Below are positions 53,787-62,900 of a stretch of DNA of 64,000 bases, one piece after another. The position numbers and the translations under genes are program-made. Each line of letters opens with the position of its first letter. The stretch's first letter is position 1. A model generated the notes under the pieces. It was not told the DNA's origin, did no database searches, and was given only the letters and a program-made list of their open reading frames with translations. Origin of the DNA: Mycobacterium adipatum (GTDB lineage: Bacteria; Actinomycetota; Actinomycetes; Mycobacteriales; Mycobacteriaceae); the NCBI RefSeq assembly GCF_001644575.1, contig NZ_CP015597.1:124001-188000 (forward strand), given 5' to 3'.

Positions 53787-53945
53787 GAATCGACCCTAAG
53801 CGCCGCTTGGGGCAGCTCATGACACTAGTTTGGCGAGGTCCGGTCTCCCGACCGGCGGCTGGCGACGAGAAAATGCTGCGATCTCACCACCCGTGCCCGG
53901 TTTATCCTCAGATCTGGTCATCACGCCGGACCGGGAGGAGCGTCA

Positions 53946-54365
53946 GTGATCATCACCGATTTGGCGATGTCTTTTGCCGATGAATCGAACCCTGGACGGG
54001 CTATCGGGTTCGTCCTTGGTCGGCTGCTCATCGTGGGCGTCATCCTGTTCTTCATCGTGCGTTGGTTGATCAGGCTGGCCAGAAAGCCGAAGGCCCAGCC
54101 GCCCAGCCTCCAATACGGTCAGACCCGGTGGCCTCCCGTACATCCGCAGATGCCCCACCCGCCGTACACGGCTCAGCCGTATCGGGCGCCGCCGACCTGG
54201 CAGCCACAAGCCGGCCCCGCGCCGCAGTGGGGTCCACCCACCGCGAACCAGCGGACCGGTGCCGCGCTGCCGAGCCAGTGGCCGCCGCCAGCACCGTCTG
54301 CTCAGCACTACGGCCAGCGGTGGCCGTCGGCGAGCCCGCCGCCACCGGGCACATACCGCAGCTAG
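53946..54365 (+). CDS. Small membrane protein with Pro/Gln-rich tail
   Basis: 139 aa, GTG start after CCGGGAGGAGCGTCA. One membrane helix (GRLLIVGVILFFIVRWLI, about 25-42), then a tail rich in Pro, Gln, Tyr and Trp. Function unknown. It is followed 47 nt later by a lipoprotein gene. Confidence 0.6.
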   Translation: MIITDLAMSFADESNPGRAIGFVLGRLLIVGVILFFIVRWLIRLARKPKAQPPSLQYGQTRWPPVHPQMPHPPYTAQPYRAPPTWQPQAGPAPQWGPPTANQRTGAALPSQWPPPAPSAQHYGQRWPSASPPPPGTYRS

Positions 54366-54412
54366 GACTTCGCACTTCAGGTAGGCGTCAGCCCGGAAGG
54401 AAGTTTCATCGA

Positions 54413-54901
54413 ATGCGGATAACCGCCACCAGCGCTGTCACGACCTGTCGGGACCCTCACGCGCACGCGTGCACGTTGCGTTGGATTGTCATGGGTTTGC
54501 TGTTGTTCGGAGTCTTGCCGGGGTGCGCGGCCAACGGATACCCGCTCGACCCTGCCCATCTCAGCGCGTCAGTATCTGCAGAAGATGCCGCGGCGTTCGG
54601 TAATGTCGCGCTGCCGGCTGGCGCCCACGTCGTCGACGTCCGCAGCGACTCCGGCCGCGATATCCGCTATCAGCTCACGCTCATCATGACCACGACTCAG
54701 CTGGCCGAACTGCTGCAGCAGTTCCCAGGGGCAGCCGCCGAGCACCCTGCACCTGAGACTCTGCCGCCGACCGTCGCTGTACCAGTGTTCTTTCAGGACC
54801 AGATCACCACAGAAGGTGGCGTGCACGTCAATCGCGAAGTCATGGTTAGTGACGTGGCAGCTGACGAGGTCTATGTTCACTTGTCCCTCTACACAACGTG
54901 A
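54413..54901 (+). CDS. Predicted lipoprotein
   Basis: 162 aa. Hydrophobic LRWIVMGLLLFGVLPGC ends in a lipobox (Cys about 38). The mature part has a strand-rich domain (HVVDVRSDSGRDIRYQLTLIM; QDQITTEGGVHVNREVMVSDV). The ATG at 54413 follows GGAAGGAAG; the ATG at 54491 would also keep the signal peptide and is an alternative. Convergent with the exporter gene. Confidence 0.62.
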   Translation: MRITATSAVTTCRDPHAHACTLRWIVMGLLLFGVLPGCAANGYPLDPAHLSASVSAEDAAAFGNVALPAGAHVVDVRSDSGRDIRYQLTLIMTTTQLAELLQQFPGAAAEHPAPETLPPTVAVPVFFQDQITTEGGVHVNREVMVSDVAADEVYVHLSLYTT

Positions 54902-54984
54902 ACCCGTTGCCGGCCAACGTTCGCCGCTGTTCTTCATTTGGGCGGCATTGGACTAGCGGTGTCTGTCGCCGCGCCCCCGATCTC

Positions 54985-57900
54985 CTACTCGATTTGATCG
55001 GTGATCTTGGTCAACAGGTCAAGAGCAGGGTGATCCTCGCCGGTTGGAGCACAAGCTTCCACCTCGGCGACGACATTGCTATCGGTGGCCAGCGCGTGTT
55101 GGCAAGACCGGCCCGACTCGGTATAGGTGACGACCAAGGCGCCATCGACGGATTCTGGTTCAGCCACCGTGATTTGCCGTGCGGGTTGCCCGGGCATCGT
55201 CAAGGTCACCGTAGAGCCGGCGCAGTTGCGCCACTCGTTGATCTGGCGGTCCTGGACGCCAGCGGCCGCGTCGGCATCGGGGTACGCGGTTACCCATTGA
55301 GACACCCCGGCGTTTGAGTCGCTACCGGCGCTCAACTGCTGGCCGGCGACGGCGGTAAAGCCGGGCGGGTACGCACCGGCCGCACCTGCGGATACCGCAC
55401 TGGCGCACGCCGGCGGAGCGGCAGTCGCGCTGTGATGGGCGGTCTCGGTCGTGGGATCGGCATCGGCCAGCTCCGGCATCGACGCACCCACGGTGGCCGG
55501 ATCTAGGAGGAGCCCTGGCAGATCGGCGTCTGTGATCTTCTCCTGCTCGGGCGCCGCACCTTGAGCCGGGGTGTCGGCCAGCGGGCCGACAGCGGCTGGG
55601 CGGGTGGTCCCGCCACGGGTCAGGTAGGACAACCCTGCGACGAATCCGGCTACGAGCACCAGGGCGATGACGATTACAGCGGCCCTGGAACCGCCTCCGG
55701 TAGTGCCGTCTGGGCCATCCTGGGTAGGTAGACGCAGGCGTCGATAGACCAGAACTGCAACGACGACACCGAGCAGGAGCAGCACACCCATGTCGAGCAG
55801 CCACCAGCGCGTGGCGTGGTGCCACAACGGGTCATCGACGGTCATCAGGGGTGCCACCTTGAGCAGGTCGATGGTCGAAGCCGACGCTGCAAACCCCCAC
55901 CGGGCGGGCAGAAACCAGGAGGCCTGCTCCAAGCCGATGCGGGCGGTGACGGGAATCAGGCCGCCTGAGAACACGATTGAGAGCATGATGACGACGACAA
56001 GGACGGGCAGGATCTGCTCGCTTGATCGCGCCAGCGAGGACCACAGCAGGCCGAAGACGGCGGAGACGATCGCTGTGAGCGCCAGCGCGGCGTAGAGCTC
56101 GACGACCGGATTGCCCAGCGCGACCGCGCCTTGGGTCGGTCCGCCTTTTCCGTACACGACAATCGCGGTCACGACAGCGGTCTGCAGCGCGGCGAAGCTG
56201 GCATAGACAACGATCTTGGCGGCCAGATATGCACCAGCGGAGAGCCCGACGGATTGTTCGCGGCGGAAAATGACGCGCTCGCCGACCAGATCGCGGATGG
56301 TCAGCGCGGTGCCCATGAACACCGCCGCAATGTTGGCCAGGATCAACAATTGGGTGGGTTCGTTGGGGGCGCCACCGTTGGTACTGGCTTCGCCGAGGCC
56401 GACATCACCGGGAACCACGAGGGCGAGCGCGCCCAGGATGAACGGCAGCAGCACCAGGAACAGGGTGTAACCGCGATCGGCGAGGACGAGGCGGATCTGG
56501 CGGCGCGCGAGGGTCAGCATTTGTCGGCTGGTGCTCGTCCGGGCGGGTTGGCCCACTGGGCCGGCGGGGGCCGGCGCTCGCGCGGGCTGAGCTGCTTGTG
56601 GGTTGCGCGCCATGAAGACCGCGTGCGCGTCATCGGGTCGCGACGACACCCAGGCGAAGATGTCGGCCCAGTCGGTGGTGCCCATCGCGGCGCCGATGTC
56701 CTTCGGCGCACCGGCGTAGGCGGTCTTTCCGCCAGGCGCGAGCAGGAGCACCTGATCGCACATGTTCAGGTAGGTCAGTGAGTGGGTGACGACGATGACT
56801 GTGCGGCCGGCATCGGCCAGGCGGCGCAGCATCGACATGACTTGGCGATCGAGGGCGGGGTCCAGGCCCGAGGTGGGTTCGTCGAGGATGAGCAACGACG
56901 GCCCGGTGAGCAGCTCCAGCGCCACAGACGCGCGTTTACGCTGGCCTCCAGAGAGTTTGTCGACCCGTTTGGAGCGGTGTTCGGTCAGTTCGAGCTCGCT
57001 GAGTACCCGGTCGACGACGGCCCGGCGGTCGGATTTGCTGGTGTCGGGCGGTAGTCGTAGTTGTGCTGCGTAGGACAACGCCTGATCGACCGTCAGTTGA
57101 CGGTGCACGACGTCGTCCTGGGGAACCATCCCGATCCGCGAACGCATCGTGGCGTATTCGGCGTGCACATCATGGCCGTCGAAGCTGACGTGTCCTGCCG
57201 TCGGCGCCGTGGTGCCGCCGAGCAGCTTGATGAGGGTGGATTTGCCGGCGCCGGACGGCCCGATCACAGCGGTGAGCGTGCCGGGCCGAGCGGTGAAGGA
57301 GACGTTGGTCAGCAGGTGGTGGCCGTCGATGGTCAACCCGAGCTGATGGGCTTGGACTCCGCCCGCTGCCTGCACGTCGACGCGTGGGGTGACGGTTGTA
57401 CCGCCTGTGAAGAGCAGGTCGGTGTTGCCGATGGTGATGATGTCACCGGGGCGCAGTGTCACCGCCGTGACGCGGACACCATTGACGAAGGTGCCGTTGC
57501 CGCTGGCGTTATCGAATAGTTGGGTCCCAGTAGGCGCAGCAATGAGGTAGGCGTGTGTCCGTGACGCGAGCGAATCATCCACGCGCACACTCGATGTGGA
57601 GAGCCGTCCGATGGTTACGGCACCTGCTGGCGGTGTCGATGGTTTCTGCGGTAGGACCTTTTTGACCACGCCTGTCATGCGGGCGAGGACGTCGGATTCT
57701 GATTCGTTGACTGGCGGTGCAGGCGTCCGTCGCGGAGGCGCAGGCGTGAGGCTAACCGATTGATGCACAGGTTGATGCACAGGCTGGGAGACCGGACGTT
57801 GCGGTGGCGGGGCAGCGAAGGCCCCGGTCGGTCGTGGGGGAGGAGCAGGCGGTCCAGGCCGCGGCGCCGGCGGGTGCGGCACGGGACGGGACGCCTGTGC

Positions 57901-58368
57901 CGGCCGTTGGGGTGGCATCGGGCGGCCCGTAGGCGGCTGCAGTGGTCCCGAGCGCGTCGAGGGCACGTTGTTGGCACCAGAACTGGGACTGCGACGCTCC
58001 GTCGGCCGAAGGGGGCCAGTTGAAGGCGGGGCGATGTCGGCGACGCGGATCTGCGCGGTCGTGATGCGAAACGTCAGCGCTGGTCCGTCGGGTGCGCCGA
58101 GGTGGATTCGTGTGTCGTCGTCGATAGCGGCGTTGCTCACGCGTGCACGATCCAGGTAGATCCCGTTTCGACTCCTGTCGTGCGCGACCCACTGGCCGCC
58201 CTCGGCGCGCAGGATCATATGAACGCGTGAGATGGCCTGCTTCGCTGCAGTTTCCACCCGGATGTCGGCATCGTCGCTGCGTCCCACGGTGACGTCCCTG
58301 CCACCTGCGAAGGTATACATCGCCTCCCCGAGCCAGACCACCAGCGGAGGGACCGCCGACGGTGTCAC
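54985..58368 (-). CDS. FHA-FHA-ABC exporter with C-terminal PknH-like sensor domain
   Basis: 1127 aa. FHA 1 (VGRSDDADIRV; ISRVHM; SRNGIYL) and FHA 2 (IGRLSTSSVRV; SGNGTFVNG) are joined by a Pro-rich linker. An ABC ATPase follows with Walker A GPSGAGKST (370-378), signature LSGGQ (472-476) and Walker B LLILDEPTSGLD, then an ABC-2-type membrane domain of about six helices. This matches Rv1747 of M. tuberculosis (865 aa). Here about 260 further residues add a membrane helix (AAVIVIALVLVAGFVAGLSYL) and a PknH-like domain with cysteines (PPACASAV; WRNCAGST; GRSCQHAL; EVEACAPT). GTG start. Likely controlled by Ser/Thr phosphorylation through the FHA domains. Confidence 0.88.
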   Translation of the reverse strand: MTPSAVPPLVVWLGEAMYTFAGGRDVTVGRSDDADIRVETAAKQAISRVHMILRAEGGQWVAHDRSRNGIYLDRARVSNAAIDDDTRIHLGAPDGPALTFRITTAQIRVADIAPPSTGPLRPTERRSPSSGANNVPSTRSGPLQPPTGRPMPPQRPAQASRPVPHPPAPRPGPPAPPPRPTGAFAAPPPQRPVSQPVHQPVHQSVSLTPAPPRRTPAPPVNESESDVLARMTGVVKKVLPQKPSTPPAGAVTIGRLSTSSVRVDDSLASRTHAYLIAAPTGTQLFDNASGNGTFVNGVRVTAVTLRPGDIITIGNTDLLFTGGTTVTPRVDVQAAGGVQAHQLGLTIDGHHLLTNVSFTARPGTLTAVIGPSGAGKSTLIKLLGGTTAPTAGHVSFDGHDVHAEYATMRSRIGMVPQDDVVHRQLTVDQALSYAAQLRLPPDTSKSDRRAVVDRVLSELELTEHRSKRVDKLSGGQRKRASVALELLTGPSLLILDEPTSGLDPALDRQVMSMLRRLADAGRTVIVVTHSLTYLNMCDQVLLLAPGGKTAYAGAPKDIGAAMGTTDWADIFAWVSSRPDDAHAVFMARNPQAAQPARAPAPAGPVGQPARTSTSRQMLTLARRQIRLVLADRGYTLFLVLLPFILGALALVVPGDVGLGEASTNGGAPNEPTQLLILANIAAVFMGTALTIRDLVGERVIFRREQSVGLSAGAYLAAKIVVYASFAALQTAVVTAIVVYGKGGPTQGAVALGNPVVELYAALALTAIVSAVFGLLWSSLARSSEQILPVLVVVIMLSIVFSGGLIPVTARIGLEQASWFLPARWGFAASASTIDLLKVAPLMTVDDPLWHHATRWWLLDMGVLLLLGVVVAVLVYRRLRLPTQDGPDGTTGGGSRAAVIVIALVLVAGFVAGLSYLTRGGTTRPAAVGPLADTPAQGAAPEQEKITDADLPGLLLDPATVGASMPELADADPTTETAHHSATAAPPACASAVSAGAAGAYPPGFTAVAGQQLSAGSDSNAGVSQWVTAYPDADAAAGVQDRQINEWRNCAGSTVTLTMPGQPARQITVAEPESVDGALVVTYTESGRSCQHALATDSNVVAEVEACAPTGEDHPALDLLTKITDQIE

Positions 58369-58747
58369 TGTTTGCTCGCCGTCGATCGACGCTCACTCAT
58401 GACCGAGGCTGCTGCTCTCAACATCACGGCAAACACCGTAACCCGATAGTGAGTGTCACCAGTGCACCTCATTTGACGAGTGGGTCGCTTATCCGTACGT
58501 CACCGGACCGGCATCAACCCGCTGGTATTACCCCTCTAGTCCCGCACTCGCCGCCGCCATCGAGGTGCCTGGGGGCACGGTGTGGTGCTGGGTACGATCC
58601 GCCGGAATGCTGCACATTCGACCGTCGGGCAGCTCCACCAAATGGCGACCCAAACCGGACACCGAACATTCGGCACTGGTGCTCGACCTGCTGGCCGCGG
58701 CGGACAACGCCTCGATTGGGGACAAGGAAAATGCTGTTCACAAGCAG
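58369..58747. other. Region with a relic of the metallopeptidase gene
   Basis: From about 58646 the plus strand reads PKPDTEH.ALVLDLLAAAD, matching the C-terminus of the metallopeptidase at 23829-25403 (PKPDTEHLALVLGLLAAAN). No full gene precedes it. The rest of the region (58369-58640) shows no gene. Confidence 0.6.
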
Positions 58748-58800
58748 TCACCACGGGCGCTCGGGAGTGATCGCGGTGGGCTCCACCCATAGCTGCAGCG
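58646..58800 (+). pseudogene. 3' relic of a metallopeptidase gene plus shared downstream DNA
   Basis: About 155 bp highly similar to 25329-25490, covering the last 25 or so codons of the metallopeptidase and the bases after it. Shared stretches include CCCAAACCGGACACCGAAC and GCAGTCACCACGGGCGC. The upstream catalytic part is missing, so this is a gene fragment. Its right part is also the 3' end of the minus-strand gene at 58748-59080. Confidence 0.75.
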
Positions 58801-59080
58801 TCACGTGAGCAGCACCGTTGGTGCTGGTCGCAGGGACGGACACCCACGCGATCCACCCACCGTCGGCGCGCCGTAGCCAGGCCTGAAGTGTGCCCTCCAT
58901 CCATGGCTCCATGCGCAGGCCCGACCCGCGAACGAACAACGGCAGCTCGTCCTGCCGGCGCGAACACGCACCCAGGCCGGGAAAGACCCGCATCATGTCA
59001 ACCCACACTCGTCGACGGACTCTGAACAGGGTCCGGTACGGCCCCAACTGTGGCCACTGACTGAAGTCCGGCTCCGTCAT
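58748..59080 (-). CDS. Unknown small protein
   Basis: A 110-aa protein with many aromatic and charged residues and a strand-rich second half (GGWIAWVSVPATSTNGAAHV). No recognised family. The ATG overlaps the stop of the upstream zinc-ribbon gene (ATGA), so the two are one operon. A broken copy of its 3' end lies at 25404-25490, which shows that it was once next to a metallopeptidase gene elsewhere. Confidence 0.6.
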   Translation of the reverse strand: MTEPDFSQWPQLGPYRTLFRVRRRVWVDMMRVFPGLGACSRRQDELPLFVRGSGLRMEPWMEGTLQAWLRRADGGWIAWVSVPATSTNGAAHVTLQLWVEPTAITPERPW

Positions 59081-59373
59081 GGCTCATCGAGCCGCTCGCG
59101 CTCGCGCTGCGCCCGCATGTTGCGTTCATCCATCGCGAGCAGCAGACAGTCCTCTCCGAGCGGGGGTGAGTAGTGGGTGAACTCGCACGAGCGGCAGAAA
59201 TGAGTTCGGTGCGATCGCCCGCAACGGCACTGTTCGACACCGACGAGCACCTTCAGCGGCCCCAGGCTCGCTCCGCAGGCGCTGCACTGCGCGGGCCGCG
59301 GTTCGGCCCATCCGTGTGCAGTCCTGTGTAGCTGCGCATGCGGACCGGGGGGCCGGCGTTCTTCCACCTGCAT
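59077..59373 (-). CDS. Cysteine-rich (zinc-ribbon-like) small protein
   Basis: 98 aa. Cysteines are arranged as CSACG..CRCG..CRSC, consistent with one or two zinc-binding ribbons. The ends are charged. The ATG at 59373 lies 8 nt from a perfect SOS box, and a further upstream open frame would run through it. It is in an operon with the next gene. A role in DNA damage response or replication control is possible from the SOS box; nothing in the protein proves it. Confidence 0.65.
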   Translation of the reverse strand: MQVEERRPPGPHAQLHRTAHGWAEPRPAQCSACGASLGPLKVLVGVEQCRCGRSHRTHFCRSCEFTHYSPPLGEDCLLLAMDERNMRAQRERERLDEP

Positions 59374-59381
59374 CAGTTTAG

Positions 59382-59397
59382 TCGAACACACGTTCGA
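59382..59397. promoter_or_regulatory. SOS (LexA) box TCGAACACACGTTCGA
   Basis: Exactly fits the mycobacterial LexA box consensus TCGAAC-N4-GTTCGA. It lies between the minus-strand gene starting at 59373 and the plus-strand genes from 59549. TAAGAT (59398-59403), a candidate -10 for the plus direction, follows immediately, and TAAACT lies on the minus side, so either or both directions may be repressed by LexA. Confidence 0.82.
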
Positions 59398-59463
59398 TAA
59401 GATGGGTAGGCCGGACCTTGCTCGCGGCGCGAGCGCTGACCGTCGGCACAATCGCCACTTGTG

Positions 59464-59492
59464 GACACGCACAAGCAATGCTTGTGCGTGTC
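59464..59492. repeat. 29-bp perfect palindrome upstream of the tap/tpg-like operon
   Basis: GACACGCACAAGCA and its complement flank a central A. It lies 57 nt before the GTG at 59549. It could be an operator, a replication-protein site or a cruciform; it has no T tract and is not placed as a terminator. Confidence 0.7.
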
Positions 59493-59548
59493 AGGGTCGC
59501 TCGATAGCATCCCCACGTGTTCAGGACACAGGTGGCGGAGGCGATCGC

Positions 59549-59944
59549 GTGACCAGTGGCGATCCGACCGTCGCGCTGATTCAGGCTGCGGCGCAACGCG
59601 ATGCAGATGACTTCGCCGCAAAAATGGCCGATTCATCGCTGGAGGCGGCGGTGGACGTCTGGCTACGCCGGATCGCTCGGCGCAAGATCACTCCTGCGGC
59701 ACGAACACGGCTGCTGCGCGCCGTCGAACGCGGCGACGCGGCCGACACGAAGGGCGTCCAGCTCACCCGTGCGGCCCTGCTACGCAAAGCCGGCCTTGAC
59801 GAGCGCCCCGCCGCGGCCGCGGCGATCGCGGCCGGCGCGACCTACACCGAGGTCGGTGCCGTTCTCGGTATGACCCAGCAGGGGGCGAGCGCGCGGATCC
59901 GGCCCTACCTCGCGACGCGACCCACCGACGGGGATCAGTCGTGA
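59549..59944 (+). CDS. Small HTH protein at the head of the tap/tpg-like operon
   Basis: 131 aa. The C-terminal GATYTEVGAVLGMTQQGASARI is a clear helix-turn-helix. The N-terminal half is helical and charged. The GTG at 59549 follows GGCGGAGGCGATC; the frame stays open back to 59402, but that extension would encode the palindrome and is Cys/Arg-rich. It overlaps the next gene by 4 nt. Likely a regulator or DNA-binding accessory of the replication/telomere genes. Confidence 0.65.
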   Translation: MTSGDPTVALIQAAAQRDADDFAAKMADSSLEAAVDVWLRRIARRKITPAARTRLLRAVERGDAADTKGVQLTRAALLRKAGLDERPAAAAAIAAGATYTEVGAVLGMTQQGASARIRPYLATRPTDGDQS

Positions 59945-62900
59945 CCGGGCCGGGAGTCGAGCGGCACGTCGTGACCATCACCGCGGCGGGGTCGTTCAAC
60001 GTGGGAGGCGATCGGCTCACCGGACCCGTCGACGAGGTAGACAAGCTCGAGAAGCTGATCGACTGGGCGCACAAGCGCGGCGGGCTGCGCCCCGTTCCGA
60101 TCGATGGGGAAGGCGGACCCGAACCAGCGCGCGTATGGCTGGTCGGTGAGGCATGCGCACTGCTCGCGGGCGCGCCTGCGGCGGCGGACGTCGAGATCGC
60201 CGACCAGATCGGGCAAGCACTCGCACCGTTGGTGACCCGAGGGTGGGAGCTGAGCGCCAGGCCGACTCGGACGCTGATGCTCAGCCGTGGCCACGGCGCG
60301 CAACGAATTTGCGTCGAAGTGCTCGCCGAGCCTCAGCCATGGCTGGCAGCCGGCCAGCAGGCGGTCACCGAGGACTCCGCCGAACTCGGCCGACGGCTGC
60401 AGCAGTGGTTCACCGCGCTCGGTGTACTGCCTGCGGCGGGCGCTGCGGCGTCAGGCGCGGTCCTGAGCGACCACATCATGCGCGCCCGAACGGGCCGCCG
60501 CGGCGCGGTGGTTACCGCCGCAGGCGCACTGCCGGCATGGGTGCAACCCGAGGTCGAAATTCAGCCGACCTGGTGTGCCTCATCGGCCGAGGTGGAGAAG
60601 CAGTTCGTGCGTTCTGACGAGCTGGTGTGCCTGACTCAACAGTGCCCGCAGCTGGCCTCGGCGGGGATGCTCACCCTGGGGCACGGCCAACCCCAGTCAC
60701 TGGAAGCCGCAGCCGCGGCCCGCAGCGCTGCGGAACCCAAGCGGCCCTTCGGGCTGTGGCGGGCGACGCTGCCCGCCGGCGACGGCCTGAACCTTCCGGA
60801 CATGTTGCCGCTGCCGCACCCGCAGATGCGCCCCGACCACGCAGTCCAGGCGTGGCTCACCACAGAAGATCTCGACGGCCTGACCAAGGACATCCGCGAC
60901 GGCGGCGCCGGGCTGAGCATCGAACAGCTCGCCGTCGACGAGGCGATCGTCTGGCCCCAGCAGGGCCGGGTCCTGGAGGCGTGGGCGACCCGTCTGCGGG
61001 AGGCCCGAGAAACGTTCCGTGACGAATCGGCGCTGCAGTATCTGGTCGAGTCCGCCGCAGCCGAATACCTCACCGCCCTGGCCAATCCGGATTTATGGAA
61101 TGAGGACGCCTGGAGGCACCACTTCCAACCCGCCTGGACCGCGGCGATCGCTGCACACACCCGATTCCGTGGGCGTCGTGCCGCGATGCGGATCTCGCGC
61201 GAGTACCGGTCCTGGCCCGTCTACATCCGCGGCGTCGACATGCTCTACACACCAGGGCGTGACGACACAACCGGCGCGCCAATCGACCTTGCAGACACCC
61301 ACGCCCGTCTCGGACGGCTCACGGTCACACGACGTGTCGAGTTGACCGACAAGACTGTGCTGGCCGTGCTGCTCGCCGAGTCCACCTCCGAAGTGGCCGC
61401 CGCGCTCACCGGCGCCCTCGGCATGATCGAAGACGCAACCGAGCCCAGCCCGCCGGCCGACGACGCCGGGGCCGCGGCACCAGAGCCGGCCGCTGTCGCC
61501 GATGTTCTTCCCACCGAGGAAGAGCCCGCGACAGCGGCCGCAGGCGACGACGAGCCGCCGGCCGACGAACAGCGCGAGGAACCGGCGGCGCGGTCGAAAC
61601 GACCGGCTGCCGAGGCCGTCGAGCAGGCACCGCCGGAGGGGGGCGTGCCCGCGGCGGTGCTGCACACCGATGGCCTGTGGCTTCCCGACGGTTCTCACAT
61701 CGAGTTCGATGAGCCGCTCGTGCACGTCGGCCAGGTCGCCGAGCTGGCCTACACCCACCACATCGGTTACCAGCTGACTGCGAAGTTCGCCGAACCCGGC
61801 CAGATCTGGATCACCGAAGATGCCTGCGCTGCGTTCGGCATCGACGTCGGAGCCATCAGCCGGCGGGACCGCGCGAAGTCGCTGCGCCAACTGACCGAGG
61901 GCATCGACTTCGTGGCCCTGGCCGTCGCCGAAGGATGGAGCCTGGGAGGGGCAGGGGAGGACCCCACCGCCCATCGCCTCGGCACCTGGACGCGGGTGTA
62001 CCGCGAGGACAAGCGGGGCGTGATGATCGCCCTCGTTCCCGGCATGGGTGCCGGGCCGGACGAAATGCCGGTACTGGCAGATGATCCGACCCCGGCCCAG
62101 CTCGCCCGCCGGCTGCAACTGCTCGCCGATGCGCTGCGGTTCCCCTGGAAGATCAACGCCGGCGTGACCGCTGTCGACCTGATGCTGCAGACCCGCACCA
62201 AGAAGTGGTCACCTCAGGAGTGGAGGACGGTGGTGTTCGCGCCGTCGACGACGACACCGCCGTTCGGCATCGGCGACGTCGAATCGGACTTCGACTGGTC
62301 GCGACCACCGACCGAGGCCGAGAGCCAGCGCCGATACCTGCACGCCTATGACCGCGGAGGGTCCTACGTGGCCGGCATCGCCGGTCTGGAACTGCCCATC
62401 GGATCTCCGACGCATCACCCTGAAGGCGCCGAGTTCGACGCGAAGAAGCCGGGCTACTGGCTCGCCGAGATCCCTGAAGCCTCTGACTGGCGTATGCCGT
62501 ATGTCCTCAATCCCAGGGGGATTCAGTTCACCGGGCCCAAGTGGGTCACCACGCCGACCATGGAGCGGGCGATCGCGCTGGGTTACCGACCCGAGATCCT
62601 GGAGGCCTGGACTTGGCCGCAGCACGGCCGCGTTCTGCTCGGCTGGTACGAGCGGTTTCGCGACGCAAGCAGCTCGTTGGACATCGACGATCCCGACGCT
62701 CAGGCAGCCCGTAACCAGGCCAAGGTGATCCGCACCCATGGCATCGGCATCATCGGCTCCGACGAGCATCTCAAGGGCAAGACGGCCTACAGCCCGGAGC
62801 GTCGCCTGCACGTGCTTGCCAAAGCCAAGGCCAACATCGTCTACCGGCTGCAGCAGATCGGGGAGAAGAGCGGGCAGTGGCCGCTGGCGGTGGCCACCGA

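Noticed and set aside
58362..58808. 148-codon plus-strand ORF across the relic
   Set aside because: It reads a different frame from the metallopeptidase relic and looks noncoding.
59402..59548. N-terminal extension of the small HTH gene
   Set aside because: It would translate the 29-bp palindrome and is Arg/Cys-rich; GTG 59549 has a ribosome site.
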